Source: Pholiota molesta
Lineage: Eukaryota > Basidiomycota > Agaricomycetes > Agaricales > Strophariaceae
DNA length: 64,000 bases
Direction of reading: 5' to 3'
Assembly (NCBI GenBank): GCA_014925825.1
Contig: JACGCK010000031.1
Coordinates: 248,001-312,000 of the forward strand
Within the stretch, counting starts at the first letter, position 1. Each line of letters starts with the position of its first letter. This document shows, one piece after another, positions 1 through 10,525 of the stretch. The notes below the pieces were generated by a model. That model made no database searches. It had not been told where the DNA came from and was given only the letters and a program-made list of their open reading frames with translations. Both the position numbers and the translations under genes were made by a program.

Positions 1-847
1 ATAGTGAGATTATGCTTGGACACGCCCGTTTTCTTTTCCTCCTGTTCAAGTATGTACAATGAGTTCTTGTGTAACTTGATGAGAATATTATGCTATATTT
101 CTGTCAACAGGACCTGGGATTTTCGCCTCGTGGTATCGCGTAGTTTCTCTTTATTGTCACCATTCAAAATATACATACACCGGGGCGCATCCCTATGTGT
201 TTACCCGACCAACTTAAAGCTGAAAAGAGGGGTGGTACTGAATGTATTTTTATGGCCTCGGGTGGAAATTTCGCTGGTCCGAGTGGGTGCATCGCATCTT
301 AATATTATGAAATAACGCTGTGTTCGCGTTCTCACAAGACGGAAAGACTCGCTAAACCATACTGCATGATGTTGAACCTCATAGCATTGTGGAATTATAC
401 AGTACTCGGGGTACTTCATGCTCAAATACAGCCAATCGTTCACAACATGTAGAAATGGCCGCCTTTCTTATCCGTGACATGTCATCTGTGTAGACATACC
501 GGCGCATTCTCGCAGACACATTATCCCAAGACCTGTCTACGAAACAGTTCTCAGCGTCCGGCTCAAGCACATGAGCCTCGAACAAACTTCTTTGACGATC
601 GGCATGATTTTCACATGGAGTCCTAATTCCGCATAAGGCACTCGGGATTTTCCCAAATTCTAAAAGTGACCTGACAGCCTGGCGAACAGAGATTTTAATA
701 GTTCTTCATCCCCGAGTTGTCCATATCACAAATGGATTTATTTTACAAAGGTATGTAGCCTGATGGTCCTACTACAGTCGAGAATCCTGCCTATTTAAGG
801 GATGCTCAACGGTGATTGCATGAACGCCCCACCAGTCTCTGCTGAAG
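1..847. other. Left-edge intergenic stretch, no gene recognised
   Basis: AT-rich sequence with only short open frames on both strands and no recognisable protein. The last 60 bases hold a TATA-like box and lead into the peroxygenase gene. Any gene cut by the left edge cannot be recognised. Confidence 0.6.
792..799 (+). promoter_or_regulatory. TATA-like box of the peroxygenase gene
   Basis: TATTTAAG lies about 50 bases upstream of the peroxygenase start codon, the usual place for a TATA element in a highly expressed secreted fungal enzyme gene. The role is inferred from position and sequence only. Confidence 0.45.
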
Positions 848-2225
848 ATGGCTTCCTCCGGCTTATTCTTTCAGATACTATGCGTTTTCTGGGCCATTCA
901 TGTCGCCATCGCCTTCCCGACATACGGCTCATTAGCTGGACTTTCTCCAGAAGAAATACGAGCAATAATGCCGACGCTCCATCGGCGCGCTATAGAACAA
1001 CCACCAGGGCCACCAAATGACACCAGCGCTAAGCTTGTCTTTGATCCAGCACATCCTTTCATCGCGCCAAAACCCACCGACATACGAGGACCCTGTCCGG
1101 GGTTGAATACTCTTGCTTCCCATGGGGTAGGGTTCACTTCCATTCACAAAGATCGAGAGCACTGATTTGAATTTATCTAGTACCTTCCGAGAAATGGAAT
1201 CGCCACTCCAGCCCAAATTGTTAATGCTGTCCAAGATGGTTAGCACCCCCAACATGCGATCGTATTCCAGGCTCTCATCTGATTTCTTAGGCTTTAACAT
1301 GGGGAACGATCTCGCTATATTTGTTACATATGCAGCATTTCTAGTCGACGGAAACCTTATCACAAATCTTCTTAGTATCGGCGGAAAAACGAGCGCCACA
1401 GGGCCAGATCCTCCGGCTCCTGCCATTGTCGGAGGGCTGGATACTCATGCTGTCTTTGAGGGCGATGCTAGTACGACACGTGGTACGTGAACAGATGTTT
1501 TATCAATCACCTAAGAGCTTGAGCTTGAATATTAATATCTCGACTATTAATAGGCGATGCATTCTTCGGTGATAATCATAGCTTCAACGAGACTCTATTT
1601 GACGAAGTGAGTTCGATAAAACTGATTTTTTGGACTCGACACATAATCATCGATCTGTATTCTTCAATAGCTCGTCACTTTCAGCAACGAATTTGGCGCA
1701 GGATCCTATAATCTCTCCGTAGCTGCTGAATTCAGGTTCCACCGTATTCAGGAATCAATAGCGTCCAACCCACAATTCAGCTTCATATCGCCTCGATACT
1801 TCACCGCTTATGCAGAATCAGTATTCCCCGTTACGTTCTTTGTCGACGGCCGCCAAGCAAACGGCCAATTAGACATGACCGTCGCTCGAGGGTTCTTCCA
1901 AACGAATACCTTCCCACAAGACTTTTTCAGGTCCGGCACTCCAGTAGGCATTGCCGCAATTGGAGCTGGGATACAAGAAGTCTTCATCCCACATCCCATT
2001 GCACCTGGTGGCAATAACGGAGCAGTCAACACGTTCACACCCAATCCCAATTCTGCCGACTTCACGCAGTTTTGTAAGTTGTATACTGACTACGTTACCA
2101 ATACCGTTCGTGGCCTGTACCCCACCGCAAGCGGGCCCCTTCTGGATGCCCTGAACGCGAACTTGAATTTCCTCTACCAACCCCTACAGGGATCGGGCTG
2201 CCCTCAGGTTCCTGCTTTCACTTGA
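848..2225 (+). CDS. Unspecific peroxygenase, long heme-thiolate type (secreted)
   Basis: Extracellular heme-thiolate enzyme that uses H2O2 to insert oxygen into unactivated C-H bonds and aromatics. Five exons (848-1126, 1181-1238, 1291-1482, 1554-1606, 1671-2225) join to 378 residues with every junction in phase. The N-terminus is a hydrophobic secretion signal (about residues 1-22). The proximal heme ligand is Cys83 in a Pro-Cys-Pro motif. Glu169-Gly170-Asp171 with a nearby Ser forms the magnesium/heme-propionate motif. Arg236 and Glu243, seven residues apart, match the acid-base pair of the Agrocybe enzyme, so the EGD-S-R-E signature of long peroxygenases is complete. The late Cys in the FTQFC context and the Cys near the C-terminus match the disulfide of the long group. 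Several N-glycosylation sequons are present. A TATA-like box lies just upstream. All catalytic residues are intact, so an active enzyme is expected. Substrate preference cannot be read from sequence. Confidence 0.95.
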
Positions 2226-2473
2226 ACGATACATCGACAGAATCTCACGACTCGCTATGCCATTTGTTGTATTACTACTACGATTTGAATTGATGTAACA
2301 ATATTATTTCAAGGCGTCCTTGATTTGACCGAGAGTATAGCCTTCCTAACGGGGAGTCGTCATCCAGCTGGTCTGTCCCTTTCAATTGCAACGAAATGAT
2401 AGCTTCTGCTCAGAGAGACCGGAAATATAATAAACAAAACAGTAACCTCACTCGTAGCGTGCAATACATGTAC

Positions 2474-3469
2474 TCAAAACCGGTTCTCTTGCTGTCCAAA
2501 GCGTGCATGAGAAATTGGATGCAGATTATCCTTCTCCCGATATTCATATCCATTTCCACCGGGTTCACTAAGCAGTTGAGGTTGAGGGGACAGCAACCGT
2601 GTTGCCCTCTTGTTCTGGCTGAAGCTCGGCGTTGTCTGCGACGAGAAATAGTCATCCGAGCCGTTCATCGGCGAGCTGGTGATGAAAGCGCCGGCAACGG
2701 GAGACAGCTTCGGGTCGTTCCATCGGAATATGGTGGTGGGCGTCATAAACGGATTGAGAGGGGAGGCGAAACGGATGTTGTTCGAATCAAATGCGCTCGT
2801 GGGTTGGGTTGCCCCCTTATTGGCGGTGGCGACTTTACTTCTGCTGTGATCCTTTGAGGGCTTCTGGAATGGTGATAGGATGCTCGCTTTGAAGAGATTG
2901 GGAGGGGACCGATCGGGTAACGGAGAAGGCGAAGGTGATACAGGGGAGTGGGATAGCTGCTTTCCGCGATAGAATTGTTTCTGGCTTTCTAAGAATTCTT
3001 TATACGCAGGAGTAGGCGAAGACGGTGGAGGAGGGAGGTGGAATGGGATGTATGCAGCTGAGCGTTCGTTGGTATGCGCAAGTGGTGGCGAGGTCGGGTA
3101 TTGGTTCTCGACTTCAATAGAATGTTCGGGAGTACTGTAGTGCGAGTTATGAGAAACGCTTGCGTGATATTGAACGATATTTTCCTGGACATCGAGGCGT
3201 ATCGTCAAACTGAGTGAGATAAAATATAAAACAAATGAAAGGGAAAGACCCACCTCACTCTCGGACGACTTCGAATTGAGCGCAAGCTTCTTCGCTTCCC
3301 AAACCGTCCTCCCGATTCGAAATTCTGCGACAGCGTCTTTCTCCTTCACGTCGCGTGGTTTCCCATCTTCCGCCACACTCTCGCCTTTCTCTTCCCCAAA
3401 TTTATAGCGCCCACCTCTAATCCAGTGATTGCTGTTACGCTTGGCGGAGTTGATGCGGAGATCACCCAT
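2474..3469 (-). CDS. Hypothetical Ser/Pro-rich, mostly disordered protein
   Basis: An open frame of about 331 residues from the Met followed by GDLRINSAKR. The N-terminal third is charged (Lys/Glu-rich). The rest is rich in Ser, Pro, Gln and Asn, with runs such as PSPSPLPDRSPP, typical of disordered regulatory proteins. The frame is also open upstream to about 3871, but that part looks like random translation, so the internal Met is chosen. A GT-AG pair around 3253-3210 resembles an intron but is 44 bases long, and splicing it would bring in a stop, so the frame is read unspliced. That leaves a short hydrophobic stretch (about residues 75-95) that could be an artefact. I do not recognise the family and infer no function. 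Confidence 0.5.
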   Translation of the reverse strand: MGDLRINSAKRNSNHWIRGGRYKFGEEKGESVAEDGKPRDVKEKDAVAEFRIGRTVWEAKKLALNSKSSESEVGLSLSFVLYFISLSLTIRLDVQENIVQYHASVSHNSHYSTPEHSIEVENQYPTSPPLAHTNERSAAYIPFHLPPPPSSPTPAYKEFLESQKQFYRGKQLSHSPVSPSPSPLPDRSPPNLFKASILSPFQKPSKDHSRSKVATANKGATQPTSAFDSNNIRFASPLNPFMTPTTIFRWNDPKLSPVAGAFITSSPMNGSDDYFSSQTTPSFSQNKRATRLLSPQPQLLSEPGGNGYEYREKDNLHPISHARFGQQENRF

Positions 3470-4060
3470 GCGTCTCGTAGTCCTCGTCTCGGTACCGTAG
3501 TACTGTCTCCTGGCGGAATGGCAACAATTATATGACATGTATCGAAACCGTTTCGCCTGATCGGTTATGTCACGTGGCCTGGTGCCCCGCCTGGTTTTGG
3601 CGCGCCGGTGACCTCGCTGTGACGGTGTGACACCCCGCTGGTGACCTCGGCCTATTGCACTATAACTCCATAAAATAAAGAGATTTTTCAAAAGCGGGCA
3701 ATTTTGCCAGATAGATAAGCATATGAAGAACATGCCTTGGTATTTGTGGGAGGTAATACCTCCATCTTCCCTACTTCTAAATTCCATTAAGATGGGCCCT
3801 TTTAGAGGTGCACCCCAAATTTCAATCGGAGTTTCAATTGTGTCAGAAATCTGCACCTCGCACATCAACAACCATTCAACTTTGAATATTAAATGAGCAC
3901 CATTCCTCTATTCTAGGCTCTAGCTCGAAAATAACAGACTGATCACATCTCCTCCTCTTGCAAGTTAAATTTAAAAAAATACAAAATAGAAATAAATGCC
4001 ATGCACATTGACTTACTTCGCAGAAACCATTCAACAATAAATAAAGGGTGTAGAATGCAT

Positions 4061-4152
4061 TAGAGTGGAATCGAACCATCAACCTCAGGTAGTATGACGT
4101 AATCGACCAGCGTTGAACACAGCCTTTGGATCATAGCCCACTACACCACAGG
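4061..4152 (-). repeat. tRNA-like sequence, candidate tRNA-derived SINE
   Basis: On the minus strand a tRNA-like 5' part with TGGTGTAGTGG (the D-arm/A-box of Asp/Glu/Gly-type tRNAs) is followed about 60 bases later by GGTTCGATTCC, a perfect B-box/T-loop. The T-stem is imperfect, the acceptor ends do not pair, and no normal anticodon arm forms, so it is not a working tRNA. A tRNA-headed SINE or a decayed tRNA gene would look like this. AT-rich sequence follows the 3' side. The call rests on the two polymerase III boxes only. Confidence 0.4.
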
Positions 4153-4442
4153 GGAATGTTAAATGTTGCCCACATCTTCTAGATGGGCCGGGGAAGTGAT
4201 CTGCTTTCTAATTAGACGCCCATAATCTGCCCTACCCCTACCCACCCCACGTCCACCCACACGCACAACACAGCTTCCACCCCAGAGTCGACTCCTGATG
4301 ATCCGTCCAAGCATGTGAAGAAGGCAGTGGGCACAAGATGAATTCAGCAGCGTTGAGAGGGGGCACATAATGTCTATCTCAGTACATAAACCAAACGTAC
4401 AGTCAGTACATAAACCAAACATAAAGTATTTTCAGTGTAATT
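4153..4442. other. Short intergenic stretch
   Basis: Sequence between the tRNA-like element and the 3' end of the nuclease gene. It holds a short direct repeat (AGTACATAAACCAAAC twice, near 4382 and 4407) and no gene. Confidence 0.5.
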
Positions 4443-6302
4443 TCAGTCGCTAATTATGATAAATTCTGGAGAAAACGAGCGCCTACATGGGTGGGGTGAA
4501 CGGACGATCTCGACCTCTGAATCAGAATCCGTGATCTCCATGATCTCGGGATGGGGCTCGAGAATTCGCAAAGGTGGATCAGGGGAAGCAGAGCTCTGAG
4601 AGGGCGAGGTCAAATCCATACTGGAGGAAGTCTGAGGGGGTTTGGCAGTGTCAACCAAGGCACTCGTTGAAGCCTGATTGCTGTCTTGAACTGATTCTGG
4701 AAGGAGGGCTGCCGGAAGGTATTCCACAGGAACCATGACCCGAACTTTCACATCAGGTACCCGGGCCCTGTTCACTGCATTCCCAGTGACACCAAGCAGT
4801 GCACGAAAGTTGTCAACGGTGTATTCAACATATGCCCAAAGGCCGGCTTTGTTCTTGCGCTGCTTGCAAGGTGACACATCGTGTACGACGGTCTGAGTAT
4901 TCGGTGTCGTGTAGAGCTTTCTGATGTCGTCAGCACAGACTAAAGGCTGCAGTTCCATGAATACCAGTTCCATGAATACTAGAATTGTTACGAATCTTAG
5001 AAACCACGTACCGATGTAAGCATGCGGAGAAACACTCCCGGCCAGAGAATATTACCCAGTTTCTTTTCTAGCTCGGTACGCGGCCAATTCAACGTCTGCA
5101 TGCAGAACCGACCAATTTGAGGGATGGATGGCTCCCTTGCAAGCCAGGTAGGAAAAACATAGGCCTGTCCGCTGGGTGATGGAAAGGTGGTCGAGACAAC
5201 TGGATTCAAAAATGCTGAAACTTTATCTGGAGCAATAATATCGATGGTAAACTTCGACGCGAGGTTTGGGCACCGCGAATTAAGAAAATTTTGGGAATTG
5301 CTTCGCAGCTCAGCCTGGATAGCCACTGCGATGCTTTCCAGCTCTCTCTGAAGTTTGAAGCCTTCCAATTTTTCGACTGCGTGAAGGAGTCGATCACCAA
5401 ATCCGCAGCGTGCTAAGGCAGCAGATATGTTTGGACCACAGCCAATTAATCCCTTAGAGTAATCGCTGTTCGAAAGCAATGCCACCAGGAGGATTCCGCC
5501 ATAAGAAAGACCCACATTCTTCTCAATGGCATCCATGGAATACAGTATATAGTCATCGGGAATCAATGAGCGTGAAGAGCCATGACTACGGAAAGAACTT
5601 GAGTAGAATCCAGTAAACAAGTACTACCAACACACCGCTTTATAACGCGTTGCCCTTTAAATGCAAAGGCATCACTGTCCTTTGTCAAGATAATGTCGAT
5701 GATGCCGTGGTGGCTGAGCATCCCCAGTTCTGCGTCCGCTTCACCGGGCGCCTAATTTTGATTTCATCAGGTCTGGTGCTTCGCAGCGAAAGTAATCACA
5801 TACCTGGTGCCAGTAGAAGCCGAATGCTTCAATAATACTCTTACAATGATTCACCCAACCCGGAACATTCTCCGTGTCGATGTCCTTGCTGCGTTTGAAA
5901 GATGGACGGTTGGGGCCATCAAATACAAAGATCATGATGGCGGGCGCTTCGCGAAGGAATTTACACAACTTGAATAGGAAGATGCAGAATTCTTGTAAGG
6001 TTCTGTATCGATACAAGTGTTCATGACGTTCAACAGCAATGCATTCATTCATGATCACGCTTATAGAATAATTTTAAAACCAATAATGTATACAAAAACT
6101 ACGAGGCATACCTGGTGTCTACACCAATGCGAAGAACGTTGTTCTTCTTCGTCGAGGAGAAGCCGTTCATCAGGCAGATGTCATTTAAAGTGCATATTTT
6201 TGCGGCAGGTTCAAGGAGCTAGGATTTTCGCTCAGCGGCGAGCTCAAGTAATCACGATGATATGTGTAAGATACTTACTTCCCAGAGTCCATCAATGCCC
6301 AT
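4443..6302 (-). CDS. XPG/FEN1-type PIN-domain-like nuclease of the expanded mushroom family
   Basis: Structure-specific 5' nuclease fold. Start ATG at 6300-6302 gives MGIDGLWE, the N-terminal signature of XPG proteins, with a splice donor directly after it. Further exons carry IGVDTS (first metal-binding Asp), IFVFDGPNRPSFKR (XPG N core) and, after a 50-base intron, APGEADAEL and TKDSDAFAF, the XPG-I active site with its conserved Glu and Asp residues. Then follows the SYGGILLVALLSNSDY...GLIGCGPNIS helix-hairpin-helix region, which binds DNA in FEN1/GEN1 relatives. The last exon (4443-4946) starts at PLVCADD after an intron that ends in CTGCAG, and finishes in a Ser/Pro-rich acidic tail. All metal ligands I can check are present. 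This family occurs in many divergent copies in Agaricomycetes. Its cellular substrate is unknown, so a GEN1 or FEN1 role should not be assumed. Confidence 0.85.
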
Positions 6303-7099
6303 TTTAGCCGCGCAGTGGTTTCTTCAAGAGATAGTAGTAAAAGAAGAAGGTCGACTTATGTCTTACAAGTCAAACTAGGCACTAAGCTATTTACTCCTTT
6401 CCAAACTCAAGCGGGGAAGGCATCTGGAAAGCTGGAATTGGACACGAAAAACTGGATGAACAGATTATATTTAAATCTCAAATCTGCTCAACATCTGTAG
6501 TATGTACGGAGAGTGTGTACCAACGGGGATTGGATAGACGTAACTTTCAGGTTATGAGCTAAAGACATACACCCTCGCCCGCCCTCCATTTCCGCTGCTG
6601 GAGCAGTCAACACCGGCCGTCGTCGTCGTAATTACATGCATTACAGATTATAATCAAAACTAGTACATAGTATAAATGCGTCGCTACCTAAGAGGGCTGA
6701 AGACTGCTCAGAAAATGTGAGCACTGCCGCGATGCGTCTCAACGGTGCAGAACACTGCAAGTGCAGTGTTCGTTGTGCGTGTAGACGGAAATGCGGCAGT
6801 ACATGATGTTCACAATGCGCCTCGCACATCAACTCCCGTAACCGACGCCGGCGGTGCGTAGACGGCTAGGTCGGTCGGTGCTTTTGGTGCAGTGCATGCG
6901 GCATTGACGAGTAGATGACAGCAAGAAGCTCATCATCTACTTGTCCTCGTCAATGCTTGCCCTTTGTCCGAGGTGGCACGTTCGGTGTCGCTCATGCATT
7001 TCCAGCAAGGCTAGGGCTGAATTGCTGCTTTTTTTGTTCCGTCTGATTTCCAGCTGGGCGAGGGCGACGATGGGCGATGGCGATCGTCGGCATCCGCAG
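6303..7099. other. Intergenic stretch upstream of the nuclease gene, with one long hairpin
   Basis: No convincing coding sequence. It holds the promoter side of the nuclease gene and, at 6901-6956, an imperfect inverted repeat with arms GCATTGACGAG and CTCGTCAATGC that continues through TAGATGA and TCATCTA. GC content rises sharply from about 6.9 kb into the repeat block. Confidence 0.5.
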
Positions 7100-8660
7100 A
7101 GCAGGGCGACGGCGGCTGGACGGCAGCAGTGTGGTGGGGGTGGTGCTCGGGTCGGCACTGTTTCCAGATTCTGATTCTTGCAAGAAATGTCAGAAGAAAG
7201 GCAATAACAAAGAAAAAAAATGCACCAGGTACTTGCAGGCGCCCAATCTCATTCATCAGCCCTTCTGTGCACCCTTCTCGCCGTTCTCGTCGACCGTCCT
7301 CGTTCTCGTCATCCTCGTCGACTGTCGGCGCTGCGTTGTGGATTTGTCGACATGCCCGTCAAAGCGCTTCACAGGGCGTGTCGTCGTCAACGTTTCGTTC
7401 TCGTCGTCTTCGTCGACCGTCGGCTCGTCGTTGATGGCCAGGCCCGGAGATGGGCAGGGGTTGCACTTGGGGGGAAAGCCGCGCTTGCGGCGGGGACAAG
7501 GCGGTGGGACTCCGTGGGAGGCGAGATCGTCGTCCTCGTGCACGGCTGGAAGTTGGTGGGATGGTCGTCCCGCGGGTGAAGCCCCGTCGTCGTCGTCTTT
7601 CCAGCAGCTGGAGCTCCTCGTATGAGAGCCCAGCATGGCGCTGGCGTCGTGTAAGCCAGCGCCACTTGCTAAGGAGTCGTCGAGGAGGACGAGGGCGAGG
7701 GCCAACGACAGCAGCGGGGCTCGTTGCGGTAGCCCAGCAGCCGAACGCCGCATCAAAGCGTCTAAGGGCTTGCATCGTGTGCCAGGAGTCCCGCAGCCGT
7801 TACTTGTCGTCGTCGCACACGGCGATTCGCAGGGCGTGGCCGTCGATTGGGTGTCGTCGTCGCCGGCTGGTGGGATGATCGTCGCCGCGGGTGAAGCCCC
7901 GTCCATCGCTTGCCAGAAGTCCCGCAGCCACTGGGGCTCACAGGCGCTCAAAGCCAGCGAGAAAACGGCGACGGCGGCTGGACTGCGTGGTGGTCGAAGC
8001 GCTGATGGGTCGTTGGGGTCGGTCGTTGGGGCTCCTCGGTCGCTCGAACCGCCGATGGTGCTCGAACCGGCGAGAGCATCGGTGCTTGGGTCGTTTGGCA
8101 ACAGAGGCTTGACGAGGGCAGCGTGGTGGGCAGGTGCTCGGGTCGTTCTGTTTCCGAATCCTTGCAAATCCAGTTAGTACGTCGAAGAAGAGTATGGTAA
8201 CAAACGGCGAGCCCAGGCGTGAGCTCAAGCCGCTTGTAAAGATCAGACTCGCCTTGTGCCGATCTCATTCGTGCCTCTGCGCCTCCCTCTGTGCCTCCCT
8301 CTCGTCGTTCTCGTTGACTGTCGGCTCTGCGCGGGGGATCCGTTGATCGCGTGCAGTGCGCCCCGCCATCCAGTTCCGGGTGTGAAACTTGGATGGCGGG
8401 CAGGCCGCCTTGTCTTGGAGGAATCGAGCCGGCTGAACGGCGTCGTGCGCTGGTCAGGCTGCCTAGCCGCCGAGGCTGTGGTTCGTTGTCAAGTCGCAAG
8501 GGCGGTCGGCGCGGACGACGGTAGTCGTCGTCGATTCTGGCGAAAAAAGTTGGACAAGTTAGTAAAACGCTGGTGGAAGAAGAGAGACGCGCGACGAGCC
8601 CAGGAGTGAGCTCAAGTCGCGCGTAAAGAAGCAAACCCACCTTCGCTGCAACCCTCCGTC
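7100..8660. repeat. GC-rich block with three degenerate copies of one unit
   Basis: Rich in CGTCG/CGACG steps and open in almost every frame, which is a composition effect and not evidence of six genes. Three related segments can be seen. Copies at about 7115 and 8110 share GTGGTGGG...GGTGCTCGGGTCG...CTGTTTCC...TTGCAA. Copies at about 8205 and 8597 share CGAGCCCAGG(C/A)GTGAGCTCAAG(C/T)CGC. Two lines near 7557 and 7868 share TGGGATG(G/A)TCGTC...GCGGGTGAAGCCCCGTC. On the minus strand copies B and C each contain TACTAAC (8173-8179 and 8558-8564), a pyrimidine-rich stretch and an AG, as in a fungal intron end. The block may be decayed tandem copies of a spliced gene or a composite transposon. No product is proposed. 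Confidence 0.5.
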
Positions 8661-9035
8661 GCCCATCGCGTGTCCACCTTGTCATTCCACGGAGTTTTGT
8701 TGGCTCTTGCACGTCAAACGGCGCGGCTTTCATTGCTTCGTTGGACGAGCTCCATCTGAGCCCTACCCTGTCCTGGCTTTGCCATCGGCGCATACGCAGC
8801 TGGGAGGCGGACGGCCACGCTTGGGTGCCCTATGGTCCATGGGGCGAAGTTGTTGGTGGAGGTAGGAGAGAGACACGCGTGTCACGGTGAAGGTGATTGA
8901 TTGATCAATCAAATCAATCAACTTACTAGTATAGCTATTAGAGCTCAATGAGCAGGCTCTGAAGCTCTCAAGGCGGGCGCTAGGATACAATCGAAGTCGA
9001 TAGATTTTATGAGGAATTACAAACTGCTAAGATAA
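8661..9035. other. Spacer between the GC-rich block and the Crypton gene
   Basis: Contains the palindromic run GATTGATTGATCAATCAAATCAATCAA near 8896-8922. No gene is recognised. The 3' end of the Crypton element may lie here, but its border cannot be defined from a single copy. Confidence 0.4.
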
Positions 9036-10517
9036 CTAAGGATACGAATTTGACGCCTCGAGAATATCCTCCTTTGTCTTCTTATTGAGATATTCCATAA
9101 ATGAGCGAGCTGTACGTAGATGAGCAACTGTACTTTTAGAATCGATAGGATATTTTTCATGGAGAAACCGAAGTGCCAGGTCGGTGGTCCAGTTCACCTT
9201 CCCACTGAGCTCTTCAACCAACTGAATAATCTTCTTGCGCCGCCCTGCTTCGGTCTTGAGACGTGGTTCGTTTCGTTTCCATCGGGCGCCCCATCTCGCT
9301 GTGAGTTCTTGAATAGAGAATTTACCCTCGATTCCAAATCGGTCCTCCCTCCAGACATCCTCAACGGTCAGATCACGTCCCTTGGGCCTCCAGAAGCATT
9401 CAAATCGTGGTAGCCAGTCCTCATTTTTAGTCTCCCACTCAAACACATGTTTTACAATGCGTTCGTAGGTAAAGAGATCTTCGAGTTTCTGGATTGATGT
9501 TTGCTGGATTTCGCGCAGATTAGGATGATCGGACAAAAATTTGAATGTGGAAGGGGGGTAGATGTTGCCCGATAGACTAATGTATGGCTCAGGAACTTGC
9601 AGAGGGAGGGCAATTACTGGGGGTCCAAGTGGCAGGTCCTGATTCAGAGGCGCCGAGTCGTGCGCAGTTGCAGTAATGGTGGATCCTAATTCCGACGAAT
9701 GGGAAGGCTGTAGCTTGCGGCGCTTCTGGGAGTCAATAGTTGAATCTGTCGATGGTGATAAATGGTCTACAATATAAAAATCATTGATGAAAAGTGCAAG
9801 TAGTATAAGAGGCAGTGGCATACCTGAGACCTGTTTTAATACCTCTTCAACTGCTTTCCGTTTCTTTTTGGTCGATCCTCGAAGAAGAGAGGCTTCCATT
9901 ATTGTTTTGAGAACGGCAACTTTGCTATCAATTTGCGCGTGAGTCGATTGTAGAGACTGCTGCATAATCTCCTGGTGGAGGGAATTTGTCGCAAGGATGC
10001 CGCGGAATGTCGATGCCATTTTCTCGGGAAGTTGTTGGAGGTTTTGGCGAGCAGACTCTTCTGCATTCTGAATTGCTCGCAGAGAGTCGAAGGAGAACTG
10101 ATGAAAGACATGGGAAGTAAATGGTGCGTACTTAAACAGTGCAAGAGTTGGATATTTTGTGAAAAGGATTGCGCAGTCTTGGAGGAGTACTCGTCGAAAC
10201 ATTCGGAGGGTGCTAAGAAGTGAAGAGAGCGCATTATCTCGTGCTCTCTTTCCAAATCTTTTGCACCGTTCTTCAAGAGCAGTTTCTTCGTCTTCAATCC
10301 ATGGAAATATGGACTTGAGAAGCTCATCTGGGGGATCTTAAGGCATATGATTATTCAAGAGAAATTCAAGGCGAGATTTTTAGAAAAATACTTACCAAGG
10401 ATTTCACGCGCAACAAAATATGTCTCCTGCTTCTGCGAGTTGAATCCAGCAGCACCGAGCAGGGCATCCAGTGGTAGCGCGCGATCATAGCATGGACGAA
10501 AAGAGCCCAATGACCCA

Positions 10518-10525
10518 GACATCCA
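10518..10525. repeat. Target-site duplication, left copy (GACATCCA)
   Basis: Identical to 11797-11804 at the other end of the hAT-like element. Keeping only one copy gives back the Crypton reading frame. Confidence 0.88.

Noticed and set aside
3210..3253. 44-base intron in the hypothetical gene at 2474-3469
   Set aside because: Splicing it shifts into a frame with an early stop, while the unspliced frame stays open.
7077..8793. Many long open frames on both strands (up to 300 residues) in the GC-rich block
   Set aside because: They overlap each other in nearly all frames, lack domains and consist of Arg/Ser/Pro/Ala runs. High GC removes stop codons, so open length is not evidence here.
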